Of a stretch of 9,715 nucleotides of DNA, positions 1 to 8,600 are shown one piece after another. This DNA is from a bacterium UBP1_UBA4783 (GTDB lineage Bacteria; Krumholzibacteriota; Krumholzibacteriia; Krumholzibacteriales; Krumholzibacteriaceae): positions 1 through 9,715 of the forward strand of contig DHHB01000010.1 in assembly GCA_002403075.1 (NCBI GenBank), written 5' to 3'. A program made the position numbers and the translations under genes. Positions within the stretch are counted from its first letter, which is position 1; each line of letters opens with the position of its first letter. The notes beneath the pieces are model-generated. The model was given only the letters and a program-made list of their open reading frames with translations. It had not been told where the DNA came from and ran no database searches.

Positions 1-1125
1 AATCTCGGCGCGGAGGAGCTCGCCCGGATCGAGCGGGTCTTCGATTCGCTCTTCCTCACGACGGGGGACGAGGTCGCCGAGTTCGAGCGCAACCTCGCCT
101 CCTACCTTGGTCTTCCCCATACGGTCGCCGTGACGAGCTGCACGGCGGCGATGCATCTGGCGCTCCTCGCCGCGGGCGTCCGCGAAGGCGACGAGGTCGT
201 CACAAGCCCGCTCACCTTCGTCGGCACGCCGAACAGCGTCGTGATGGCCGGCGCGACGCCGGTCTTCGCCGACGTCGACCCGGCGACGGGGAACATCGAT
301 CCGCGCGCGATCGAGGCCGCGATCACCGAGCGGACGCGCGCGATCCTGCCCGTTCACCTCTACGGGCAAATGGCCGATATGACGGCGATCTCGGAGATCG
401 CCCGGCGCCGAAACCTCGCCGTCGTCGAGGACGCGGCACACTCCCTCGAGGCCGAATGGAGCGGCGCGAAACCCGGGCGCCTCGGCGATTTCGCCTGCTT
501 CAGCTTCTACGCGACGAAGAACATCTCGTCAGGGGAGGGAGGAGCGATCTCGGCGAAGGAGACGCCGGCGGCCGAGCTCCTGAAGAAGCTGCGCCTGCAC
601 GGTTTCGACAAGAACGCGTCGGAGCGCTACACGAACCATTTCGAGCGCTACGACGTCGCCATGCTCGGCTGGAAGTACAACATGGACAACATCCACGCGG
701 CGATCCTCGTCGAGCAGATGAAGAAGGCGGAAGGGTTTCTCGCGAGGCGCCTCGAGATCTACCGGCGCTACGCCGAGAGGCTCGGCGGCGCGGAGGGGAT
801 CGAGCTTCTCTCGGTCCGCCCCGAGGCCCGCCACGCCTGCCATCTCTTCACCGTTCTCGTCGACGCTGCGCGGCGCGACGCCGTTCTCGAGGAGCTCCAG
901 AAGCGCGGGGTCGGCGTCTCGGTGAATTTTTACCCCGCCCACCTCATGACCTACTACCGCGAGCGGTTCGGCTGCCGTCCCGGAATGTTTCCCGCGGCGG
1001 AGTCGATCGGCGCGCGGACGATCAGCCTTCCCCTCTATCCGAAGCTCGCCGAGCCGGAGATCGATTACGTCGTCGAAACGGTGATCGACGTCGTCGGCCG
1101 CGCGTCCCGGAACACGCGCGCCTAG
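1..1125 (+). CDS. DegT/DnrJ/EryC1/StrS-family aminotransferase (5' end cut by window)
   Basis: This is a PLP-dependent aminotransferase of the sugar-nucleotide type. Such enzymes usually transfer an amino group from glutamate to a keto-sugar nucleotide for O-antigen, capsule, lipid A or glycan synthesis. The frame is open from base 1, giving 374 visible residues. It opens with NLGAEELARIERVFDSLFLT, which matches the region a few residues after the normal start, so only roughly 7-15 residues are missing. A GTG at 130 lies inside the conserved VAVTSCTAAMHLAL block and is not the start. Fold-type I landmarks are present: VVEDAAHS with Asp144 and His147 near the cofactor, then FSFYATKNISSGEGGAI with the Schiff-base lysine at visible residue 173 (codon 517-519), then KYNMDNIHAAIL. 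Length and motifs look intact. The substrate (ArnB-, PseC-, WecE- or other-like) cannot be told from sequence alone. It converges on the envelope cluster and shares CTAG with its last gene. Confidence 0.95.
   Translation, partial: NLGAEELARIERVFDSLFLTTGDEVAEFERNLASYLGLPHTVAVTSCTAAMHLALLAAGVREGDEVVTSPLTFVGTPNSVVMAGATPVFADVDPATGNIDPRAIEAAITERTRAILPVHLYGQMADMTAISEIARRRNLAVVEDAAHSLEAEWSGAKPGRLGDFACFSFYATKNISSGEGGAISAKETPAAELLKKLRLHGFDKNASERYTNHFERYDVAMLGWKYNMDNIHAAILVEQMKKAEGFLARRLEIYRRYAERLGGAEGIELLSVRPEARHACHLFTVLVDAARRDAVLEELQKRGVGVSVNFYPAHLMTYYRERFGCRPGMFPAAESIGARTISLPLYPKLAEPEIDYVVETVIDVVGRASRNTRA
1122..1125. other. Interlocked convergent stop codons (CTAG)
   Basis: The palindrome CTAG carries the plus-strand TAG (1123-1125) that ends the aminotransferase and the minus-strand TAG (1124-1122) that ends the lipoprotein gene. 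The two coding regions therefore overlap by four bases tail to tail. No intergenic space exists for a bidirectional terminator, so each transcript must run into the other gene. Confidence 0.9.
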
Positions 1126-1643
1126 AACGTCGCGAGGTAGGTAATATTGAATTCGATGGGCGTCAAGCGGTTGCGCGCGACGGTCACGAGGAATATGCCG
1201 CCGTCCGAAAAGCTGTTCGCGTAGAAGAGATCCCCCTCCCTCACGAAGACGCTGTAGGTGCCGGGCGCAAGCTCGATACGGAAGCGCCCTTGGTCGTTCG
1301 ATCGCCCCCGCGCGACGAGTTGGGTTCGAATTTCGGAATAAAACGGCGAATAGCCGACCTGGGTAACGTCGTCCAGGCGGGTCGGTTCGTGGATGAGGAT
1401 CTCGCGCATGGCGGGATTGATCGTCCCGCTCGCCGGCGGCATGAAATCTCCGACCCAAAACAGCACGTATCCCTCGATCCCCTGCCGGATGCATACGCGC
1501 TCGACATCCTCACCGCCCGTGGAGGGTTGCACGTACGCCGCGAACGGCGGCGGATCGAAAGGATCCGATCGACCGCAGCTCGAACACGTCATGCAGAGGG
1601 CGACGAGCGGCATCATCCGCACTACGGTCCGCACGGCTCTCAT
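1122..1643 (-). CDS. Probable lipoprotein with carboxypeptidase-regulatory-like domain
   Basis: A 173-residue exported protein of unknown function. The N-terminus has a basic segment (R2, R5, R9), a hydrophobic stretch MMPLVALCMT and three cysteines (17, 20, 23). Cys23, in CSSCG, has Ser at -1 and -2 and is the likely lipidation site, though Cys at -3 is atypical for a lipobox. A Pro/Asp-rich tether (DPFDPPPF) follows. The second half holds QGRFRIELAPGTYSVFV (residues 118-134) and a last strand ending IEFNITYLATF. This is the pattern of carboxypeptidase-regulatory-like (transthyretin-like) beta domains. The ATG at 1643 is preferred because it supplies the basic n-region; a GAAAGAG about 10 nt upstream is a weak ribosome site. 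The gene is third in the minus-strand cluster and may have its own promoter in the 78-bp gap. That the ORF is real is well supported; the lipidation is moderately supported. Confidence 0.8.
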   Translation of the reverse strand: MRAVRTVVRMMPLVALCMTCSSCGRSDPFDPPPFAAYVQPSTGGEDVERVCIRQGIEGYVLFWVGDFMPPASGTINPAMREILIHEPTRLDDVTQVGYSPFYSEIRTQLVARGRSNDQGRFRIELAPGTYSVFVREGDLFYANSFSDGGIFLVTVARNRLTPIEFNITYLATF

Positions 1644-1677
1644 GGCGCTTGCACTCTTTCAGGAGATCCCCATTGAA

Positions 1678-1683
1678 ATTATA
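1678..1683 (-). promoter_or_regulatory. Possible -10 element (TATAAT) for the lipoprotein gene
   Basis: On the minus strand a perfect TATAAT lies about 35 bases upstream of the lipoprotein ATG, in an otherwise very GC-rich region. No TTGACA-like hexamer stands 16-18 bp further upstream, where the hairpins are, so this is at best an extended or weak sigma-70-type site. A start near 1670 would give a leader of about 27 nt. The same T-rich bases could instead be the poor U-tract of a terminator for the gene ending at 1722. Confidence 0.3.
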
Positions 1684-1720
1684 GCGCCGAACGGCGCGGT
1701 CGCCTAGGGGGGCGCGACCG
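1684..1720 (-). terminator. Two adjacent hairpins after the repeat-protein gene
   Basis: Just after the TAA of the repeat-protein gene, the minus-strand transcript can form two stems. The first pairs CGGTCGC with GCGACCG (1720-1714 with 1703-1697; 7 bp, 10-nt loop). The second is the perfect palindrome GCGCCGTTCGGCGC (1697-1684), followed by TATAATTTC. The second stem plus this T-rich tail resembles a weak intrinsic terminator. The U-run is interrupted, so it may instead be an mRNA-stabilising or processing structure between the second and third genes. Confidence 0.4.
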
Positions 1721-1721
1721 A

Positions 1722-4700
1722 TTATCTCACGCGCACGCGATAGGTGACGGCGCCGCTCGCGCCGCTCTCGAGAAGATACGGCGTGCGCCGCGAGAGAACG
1801 ACGCGAAGCCTTTCGTCGGCGGATTCGTACATCGCCTCGTCGGGATCGCCCGGATCCGCGGTCAGGTACACCGCGACGCCGTCGCGGATCCATTCGATGT
1901 CGTTCCCGGGGCCGAAGACGTCCCGGACGATCTCGACCGCCGCCGGAAGGGGATCGATGATCTCGATCTCCTGCACCGCTTCGAGGCCCGGATTCCGAAA
2001 AACGATCGTGTAGGTCATGACGTCTCCCGGGCGCGCCGCGGCGAGATCGACCGCCTTCTCGAGCACGAGGAGCCCGCTCGAGCTCGCGAGCACGAGGATC
2101 CGGTCGACCGTCGAAACCTCCGCCGTGATCGTCGTCGCGGCGAGCGTCTGCCGGAGCGTCACGGTGACGGTCGCCGCCGTCCCAACGGGGGCCTGCGGCG
2201 GCACGAAGACGCGCAGAACGATCCGCACGACGTCGCGTCCCGGTATATCCGGATCGAGCGCGAGATCGGCCGCGGCGAGGAGCGAGTCGCCGGGGCCGCA
2301 CCGGCCGTCGCCGTCGTTGTCGCGGTAGAAGGCCTCGACCCATCCCGCCGGGAGCGCCGCCGAGAGGGAAGCCTGCCCCGCCGTTCCGGCCACGATGACA
2401 TGAGGCGCGTCGACGAAGCCCCCCGCGACGCATCCGAGATCGTTCGACGGCGAGATCACGGGACCCCGGACGTCGGCGAAATCGACGCGCAGCGTCTCTC
2501 CCGGCGCCGCGGCGGCGAGCGCCACGGTGTCGGGCGAGAGCGATATCATTCCCGCGGGCTGAAGCTCGACGAGCGTCCGCGGCACCCCCGCGGCGGCCTC
2601 GAAGGTGAACGAGCTCGCTCCGTCCGTGATCGCCGAGAGCGTTCCGTCCGGCCCGGAGAGGATCACCGGCACGCCGACCCAGCCCTCCTCTCCCGGATCG
2701 TGCGCGCCGTCATGATCCCTGTCGTTGAACACGATGCCGGTCACGAAGGAGCCGGTGCCGACCTCGAGCGTGGCGCTGTCCTCGAGATCGCGTGACAGCG
2801 CGACGCCGTCGATGATGATCGGCGTGCGAAGGGCGGCGCCCGACGGGACGGAGACGACGACGGTGAACGTCCGGCACTCTCCCGGAGCGATGACGCCGAC
2901 GTCGTAGGGGGACGTATGATCTCCGCCGGCATCGGATAGAACGATCGACCCCGCGGGCCAGCCGGCGGGCGGCGCCCATGAGACGCGGAACGAATCGGGA
3001 AACCCGCCGCGGTTCCAGAGCTCGAGGGCAGCCCCCGCCGTGCCGCCCGGCGGGCCGAAGACGAGCGCGCTTCCGCCTCCGCCCGATCCCGGCAGCGCCG
3101 ACACGAACGCGCCGTCGCCGTCGATCACGAGATCGGCGCGCGGCGGCGGATCGACGTGCACGCGCGCGAGCACGCTCTCGTTGTTGAGCGAATCGAGCGT
3201 GGAGACGACGTCGATGACGTAGTCATAGTCGCCGAGCCAAGCCGAAAGCGGGACGCGGACCTCGAACGACAGCAGAACGGAGCCGCCGGGAGCGACCGGC
3301 ACCGTCGAGAGCGGAGACGCCGACCCCGCGAGCGCCGCGATCAGGCCCGGGAAGGCGTTCCATGAAATCCGGTAGCTTTCCGTCTCGCCGCCGAGGTTTC
3401 GAAGCTCGACGGCGAACCGGATCGTTCTCCCCGCGATCGTGCTCTGGGAGGATTTTCCGCCCGCGCCGGTTCCCGGCTCGCCGAATACGCCGACGCCGTT
3501 TCCGTCCACGAGCGCGTCGACGACGCGCGGCGGCGCGACGAGGATCCGTCCGAGAACGCTGTCGACGAAGTAGCGCTTGTTGGTCTTGCAGCCGTCGACG
3601 ACGACGTCGAATGCGCCTCCCGCGCAATCGGCGGGAACGACGACGGTCATCGTGTACGAGCCGGCGGGCACGCCGCGCATCGCCGACGTCGAATCGCCGA
3701 TGCGGACCTCCCATGCCGGGGGCGGCGTCCACCAGATATCGAAGAGGTTTTCGCCCATCTCGTTCTGGACCGTCACGGCGAACTCGATCGTCTCGCCCGG
3801 GGCGGCCGTCCGTAGAGAGCTCCCGCCGAGAGCCGTGCCGAGATAGCCGTACATATTGTCGCCGGCGCCGTCTATGACGAGATCGATCTCGTTTCCGGTC
3901 GACACCGAGATCGAAGCGCCCACGCTCTCGCGCACCCATCCGGCCGCGGTCGAAACGAAGTTGAAGATCGAGACGTAGGTGTCGTATCCGGCGTTCGCCG
4001 GCACGGTCACGGCGAAGAGATACTCGCGCTCGCTGCGCGGCGCCATGACCGGCGTCGTCCAGGGCAGAGGCCGGCTCGTCGCGCCGTCCACGACGGAGGC
4101 CGTCCAGCCGCCGGCCGGCGGAACCCACGAAACGGCGAATGCATCTGCGACACCCCCTTCGTTTTGAATCGTAAACGGAAAATGGATCGTCGTCCCGCGG
4201 GTGCCGGAGACGGAGATGGCGCCGCCGAGACCCGCGCCGGTCGGATCGACGATGCCGTCGCCGCTTCCGCATATGATCACGTCGACGTTCGGCGCGAGGA
4301 CGCGCGCGACGGCCCGCACGCCGTCCGCTTTGAGCGTGTCGGTGAGAGACGCCGCGTAGACGACGCTTGTGTAGTCCCCGCCGAGGGCCGACGCGGGAAC
4401 GCTCGCGCGGAACGTGAACGAGGCGGAGCCGCCCGACGCTATGGGAGCCGTATCGAACGCGCCGGTCCGGACGACGCCCCCCGCGACCATCTCGGCCGAA
4501 AGCGGCGACGGCGCCGTCCAGTGGATCCGGAACGCGTCCGCCCGCTCGCCGCCGTTATGGAGCTCGACGGCGTAGGTTACCTGAGCGCCCGGCGCCGTTT
4601 CGCGGTACGATACGCCGCCGCCTCCGGACGGATCGATCACGCCGTAGCCGTTCGCGTCGATGACGAGATCGGCGAGACACTCGACGGGGACGACGTTCGT

Positions 4701-5681
4701 AGACAGGTTCGCGCTGTCGTGGCGGTTCGCGTGGGCGGTCGACACGGCGTCTATGATCGTCGAATAGCCGCCGAGCGCGGCGCCCGTCGGAACGCTCACG
4801 GCGACTTCGACCGTGATCTTCGTTCCGGCGGCGACGAGCGGCGTCGTCCACGGCAGCGCGTGGACCGCTCCGCCGTAGCGGACGGACGCGCCCCAGCCCG
4901 CCGGAATCCCGGCGCTCAGGAGGTACTCGTCGTCGACGGGACCCTCGTTCTCGACGTCGAGGAGATACACGATCGTGTCGCCCGCGAAGGCGCTCCGCAC
5001 GGCATACCCGCCCTCTCCCGTGCCCAACGCCCCGAAGCGATCGTCCCCGTCGCCGTCGACCGCGAGATCCACCCAGCGACGATAGACGAGCGACACGTCG
5101 TCGATGTAGGTCCACGTCTCGTAGAAGTTGTTGAAGCTGTTTTCCTGATAGAAATAGAGGCGGACGGTCTGCCCCGCGTAGGCGGCCATCGAGTACCCGG
5201 CCGGCGCCGCGCCGTCGTCGTCGAGCCAGCCCGAGTCCTTGAAAAGATGGTTCGCCTCGCCGAAGGAATAGTCCACGACCGTCGCGAGGACGGCGTTCGA
5301 AGTGCTTCGGATCTGCATCCGGAACGGATCGTAGCCCAGCCCGTCGTACCCCTGCTGGCGGAAGGAGAAAAAGAGCGTCGCGCTCGAAACGTTCGCCGGT
5401 ATCGCGACGTCCTGATAGACATATCCGAATCGGTTGCCGCGGACCGGCGCGTACTTGAAACCGATGAGCGCCGACCAGGCGCCGCTCCGCGGGAGGTCGA
5501 GCACGACCCTGTGATCGGCCCAGCGAGGATCGGTGGCGCCGCTCGCGATCTGCCCCGCGCCGTCGACCCATCCGCCCGCGAAGCTCCCGGTCTCGAAGCC
5601 GCCGTTCGCCACGAGCTCCCCGGCGTTCGCCGCGGCGGCGATCGAGACGAGGAGCCATATGCCGGCCGCTATCCGTGTCAT
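1722..5681 (-). CDS. Large exported protein: jelly-roll, six NEW3-like repeats, SdrD_B-like and DUF11 domains
   Basis: A 1319-residue exported protein with no enzyme motif seen. A signal peptide (residues 1-20, cleavage after ...AAAANA) leads to a domain at 21-200 that opens LVANGGFETG and closes TYIDDVSLVY, like galactose-binding or CBM-type jelly rolls. Six NEW3-like Ig-fold units follow (204-976). Next come an SdrD_B-like domain (978-1075) with loop DRDHDGAHDPGE, a module at 1095-1195 with a second loop DNDGDGRCGPGD, and a DUF11 domain (1202-1319) with LEKAVDLAAARPGDVMTYTI and IIDPLP. The protein stops at TYRVRVR with no visible membrane anchor or sorting signal. The ATG at 5681 is chosen for the signal peptide and a GGGAGA about 7 nt upstream, although the frame stays open to 7364. 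It overlaps the upstream gene by ATGA. It is probably a surface or secreted structural/adhesin-like protein; this role is inferred from domains. Confidence 0.9.
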   Translation of the reverse strand: MTRIAAGIWLLVSIAAAANAGELVANGGFETGSFAGGWVDGAGQIASGATDPRWADHRVVLDLPRSGAWSALIGFKYAPVRGNRFGYVYQDVAIPANVSSATLFFSFRQQGYDGLGYDPFRMQIRSTSNAVLATVVDYSFGEANHLFKDSGWLDDDGAAPAGYSMAAYAGQTVRLYFYQENSFNNFYETWTYIDDVSLVYRRWVDLAVDGDGDDRFGALGTGEGGYAVRSAFAGDTIVYLLDVENEGPVDDEYLLSAGIPAGWGASVRYGGAVHALPWTTPLVAAGTKITVEVAVSVPTGAALGGYSTIIDAVSTAHANRHDSANLSTNVVPVECLADLVIDANGYGVIDPSGGGGVSYRETAPGAQVTYAVELHNGGERADAFRIHWTAPSPLSAEMVAGGVVRTGAFDTAPIASGGSASFTFRASVPASALGGDYTSVVYAASLTDTLKADGVRAVARVLAPNVDVIICGSGDGIVDPTGAGLGGAISVSGTRGTTIHFPFTIQNEGGVADAFAVSWVPPAGGWTASVVDGATSRPLPWTTPVMAPRSEREYLFAVTVPANAGYDTYVSIFNFVSTAAGWVRESVGASISVSTGNEIDLVIDGAGDNMYGYLGTALGGSSLRTAAPGETIEFAVTVQNEMGENLFDIWWTPPPAWEVRIGDSTSAMRGVPAGSYTMTVVVPADCAGGAFDVVVDGCKTNKRYFVDSVLGRILVAPPRVVDALVDGNGVGVFGEPGTGAGGKSSQSTIAGRTIRFAVELRNLGGETESYRISWNAFPGLIAALAGSASPLSTVPVAPGGSVLLSFEVRVPLSAWLGDYDYVIDVVSTLDSLNNESVLARVHVDPPPRADLVIDGDGAFVSALPGSGGGGSALVFGPPGGTAGAALELWNRGGFPDSFRVSWAPPAGWPAGSIVLSDAGGDHTSPYDVGVIAPGECRTFTVVVSVPSGAALRTPIIIDGVALSRDLEDSATLEVGTGSFVTGIVFNDRDHDGAHDPGEEGWVGVPVILSGPDGTLSAITDGASSFTFEAAAGVPRTLVELQPAGMISLSPDTVALAAAAPGETLRVDFADVRGPVISPSNDLGCVAGGFVDAPHVIVAGTAGQASLSAALPAGWVEAFYRDNDGDGRCGPGDSLLAAADLALDPDIPGRDVVRIVLRVFVPPQAPVGTAATVTVTLRQTLAATTITAEVSTVDRILVLASSSGLLVLEKAVDLAAARPGDVMTYTIVFRNPGLEAVQEIEIIDPLPAAVEIVRDVFGPGNDIEWIRDGVAVYLTADPGDPDEAMYESADERLRVVLSRRTPYLLESGASGAVTYRVRVR
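2754..5072 (-). repeat. Six tandem NEW3-like protein repeats, each with an Asp/Gly-rich linker
   Basis: Units at 4674-5072, 4287-4673, 3888-4286, 3522-3887, 3138-3521 and 2754-3137 are 122-133 residues apart. Each begins with a linker of the form D-[LVA]-x-[IV]-D-G-x-G followed by a Gly-rich tail, for example DLVIDGAGDNMYGYLGTALG in unit 4 and DLVIDGDGAFVSALPGSGGG in unit 6. A beta-sandwich pattern follows: G-x-T/S-x-x-[FY]-x-[VL]-x-x-x-N-x-G, usually a P-x-G-W segment, a proline-marked strand (SVP, TVP, RVP), G-D/G-Y and a closing S-T strand. This fits the NEW3 style of Ig fold. Units have diverged at the DNA level, so the array is old rather than a recent tandem amplification. Confidence 0.8.
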
Positions 5682-5693
5682 CGCCCGTCTCCC
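5678..5693 (-). promoter_or_regulatory. Ribosome site and ATGA start/stop overlap
   Basis: On the minus strand GGGAGA (5693-5688) precedes ATG (5681-5679) by about 7 nt. The ATG overlaps the TGA (5680-5678) of the upstream barrel gene. This is a classic arrangement for translational coupling and decides the start of the repeat-protein gene. Confidence 0.75.
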
Positions 5694-8600
5694 GACCCTG
5701 CGCCGTGGAAGTACTTCATGATCTTCTCGTTGAACTTGAGCCGCATGCCGACGTGGAATCCGCGCCGCGAGAAACCGTTGCCCGCGGTGTCCGCGTCCTC
5801 CCGGCCTCCGAAGTCGTATCCGGCGCCGGCCCAGACGTTCTCCGCGACGACGCGGCCGATTTCGACGCCGCCGCCGTAGCTCGTCGTGCGCGTTTCGCGC
5901 TGCGTCACGACGCGCGCCGCCACGCCGACGTCCCAGCTCCCGGCGAACGTCCGGACGACCTGCGCCTGAAGCATGTACGCGGACGAGGCGGCGGCGTATT
6001 CCCGGAAGGTGTTCTCGACGCGGCGTCCCGCGATCTTGCCCTCGATCTCCCACTCGCGGGCGGGCCGCCAGTTCGCCTCGACGGAGCCGAGCGCCTCGCG
6101 GTCGATCCCGTCCGGGTGCGCCGGGCTTCTCTCCTCGTAGCTCGCCCGCAGAAGCGAGAGAACGGTGAGCGCGTCCCCGCCCCCCGGCCGCAGGGAAAGG
6201 CCGAGCAGCGTACCTCCCTTGACGTGGTTCGACTCCCGCTTCTCGTCGGAGAACCAGAGATCGCCGCGCAGCAGCATCGCCCAGCGCTCGCCGGCGCGGC
6301 GGAGAGCGGCGAGCTCGGAGAGATGCTTGCGGCGATCGGGCTCGAGCCGGAGCTCGTAGCTCCCCTTGAGACGGTACGCGCCACCCGCCGGCGTCAGGAC
6401 CGCGTTCGTCGACCACGAGAGGTGATCGTCGGAGGCCTCGCCGCTCACCGTCGCGACCTTCTCGAGAGCGACCGTCGCCGAGAGCTCGTCGGAGAAGGCA
6501 ACGCGCTCCTTGATGCCGAAAACCGCCTGCGCGCGCTCGCCGCTCATCGCTCCTTCGAGCTGGTATCGCGAATACGCCTGGATATCGTCCGTGAGGTTCG
6601 ATTCGAGCCCGAGCTGCGTGAGGTGCCGCGTGCCGCTTCGGCTCCCCGTGCGGTACTCGTGCTTGAGCGCGGCCGACACGCGGCGGGAGAGCCGCCTCGC
6701 GAGCTTCGCCTGTACGCGGTTCGGATATTCCTCGACCTCGTCGCCGGCGAGAATGTGATCCCATTGGATCTCCCCCGCCGTCCGGTCCCCCGAGAGACCG
6801 AGCCCCGCGCGCAGGAGGAAGCTTTGCCGTGAGCCGTCGTTCGCGTCGCTCCGGGCCGCCGCGGCGGCGCCGAGCGATCCCTCGACGCGTCCCCGCGCGT
6901 AGCGGGCGACGAGGTCCGCGTAATCCTTTTCCTCGTCGCGCTCCCGAAACGCGTGCCGGAAACCGCTCGCGCCGAGCGCGAAGCGCGGCGCGATCCGCCA
7001 GAGCGCGTCGGCGCCGTATTTTTCGCTCCCGAGCTCGGTCTTGCCTCCGGTGAACGACGGATTGAAGAACGAATCGTCGACCTTCCGGTAATAGACGCTC
7101 CACCGCGCGTCCGCGCCGTGCTCGCCAGCGAGCCGTGCGCGAAACGCATCGCCGCCGCCGAGAACGAACTTCTCGCTGTGGGCGAGCTCGCTCTCGACGC
7201 GCACGCCGCCGCCGAGGCGCCCGGCGAGATCGACGCCGAAGAGCGTCGCTGTTTCCACGCCCTCGTCCTCGAGCACCGCCGTCGTTCCGAAGACGAGGCT
7301 GTCCGTGACGGCGAGCGAGCTGCGCGCGCCGTAGATGAGATTGCGCACGCCCGCGTTTCGGCATTCGTAGCTCACGACGACGGTCACGGGATCGAGGTTG
7401 GCGTCGAAGCGTGGAACGGGTTCCTTGAAGAGTATGCTCCCGTCCATGTGGTTGATGTCGTAGTCGCGGTTCACCTGCTTGTAATCCACGCGGAGGATGC
7501 GCTCGGGAAGGTAGCGGTCGCGCACCTCGATGCGCACCTTCTCGCTTCCCTCGACGAGCGGATAGTGCGCGAGAAAATAGAATCCGCTCGTCCCCTCGCC
7601 CGGGATCTCCTCCTGATAGGTGATCTGATCGGTGTTGGTGACGAAGGCGCGGATCGCGCCCCGCCGGAAGCGCGCCTCGCCCGTCGCGCCGTTGAAGGAG
7701 CGGTGGTAGCGCGTGAACTCCGTCTTCGCGAAATCCGTCCGGAAATCGCCGATCGTCGCCGTGTAACGGCGGTGGTCGAGCCGCGCGAAAGCGCCGCTGC
7801 GGGACGCCGTGTTGAAGCGCAGCTCGCTCGCGTCTCCGTAGACCGGATAGTACTTCTCAGGCTCGATGCGGCGGAAGAGCATGTCGTCGCGCAAGGGCCG
7901 CGTGTTGATCGCGGCGGTCAGCACGTGCCCGGCGCGCACCTCTCCCTGCCCGTAGAGAGCGACGACCCCTTCAGCGTACGCGCCGTCGGGATTGCGCTCG
8001 AGCGACCGGTGCGTGCTACCGGCTCCGGAGAGCATGCTGTAACCGAGCGCCCCCTCGCCGTACCCGGTGAGGAACCAGCGGCGCAGAGGGCTCTCGTACA
8101 CCACGCGGCACGAGGCGGATATGTCGCCGAGCGCGACCCGCACGAGCTCCCGCCGAGAGTCGCGCTCCGGCGGGAGCGCGAGCGTCACGCGTCCCCCGAA
8201 GGTCGCGGCCTGAACGCCAGCCTGATGAGGATTCGCGTCGAGCGAGTCGACGAGATCGGCGGGCCCCGTCACCGTGACGAATATGCCGTCGCGCACGGGC
8301 AACCCGCTGCGGTCGCTCACGAGGAACACCGCTTCGGGGCGCGATTTCCCGTCAGCGGGCGCCGAGACGATCTCGCGCTCCGGCACGATCGCGTGCGGCT
8401 GCCCCGCGAGATACACGTGCCGCACGCAGCTGCTTCGCTTGCCGCCGTACTCGCGGCAGACGACGAGGATGTCGTTGCGGCCTTCCTCGATCTTGACGCC
8501 GTAGAAGACGGTGCCGAAAATCCCCGCGGCCACGTCGATCTTTCGGAGACCCACGCGGTCTTTTCCGACCGGGACGTTGTTCACGTAGAGCTCGACGTCG

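Noticed and set aside
456..1676. Plus-strand frame of about 406 codons overlapping the aminotransferase and lipoprotein
   Set aside because: Arg-rich product, out of frame with conserved aminotransferase motifs and running through the convergent junction; no independent support.
2754..5072. Recent tandem duplication or recombination hotspot in the repeat region
   Set aside because: Units match as protein patterns but show no long shared DNA stretches by eye, and unit lengths differ, so recent amplification is not supported.
4164..5879. Plus-strand frame of about 571 codons antisense to the NEW3-like repeats
   Set aside because: Low-complexity Arg/Asp/Val-rich product crossing two genes and their junction, with no domain signal. 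A shadow of the minus-strand genes.
5682..7364. Upstream extension of the repeat-protein frame by 561 codons
   Set aside because: The extension is Arg-rich noise inside the barrel gene, while a signal peptide, ribosome site and ATGA overlap mark 5681 as the start.
5705..8092. Barrel as a TonB-dependent receptor
   Set aside because: No plug domain or TonB box is visible; OmpA and Ig-like modules sit where a plug would be, so only a generic large barrel is supported.
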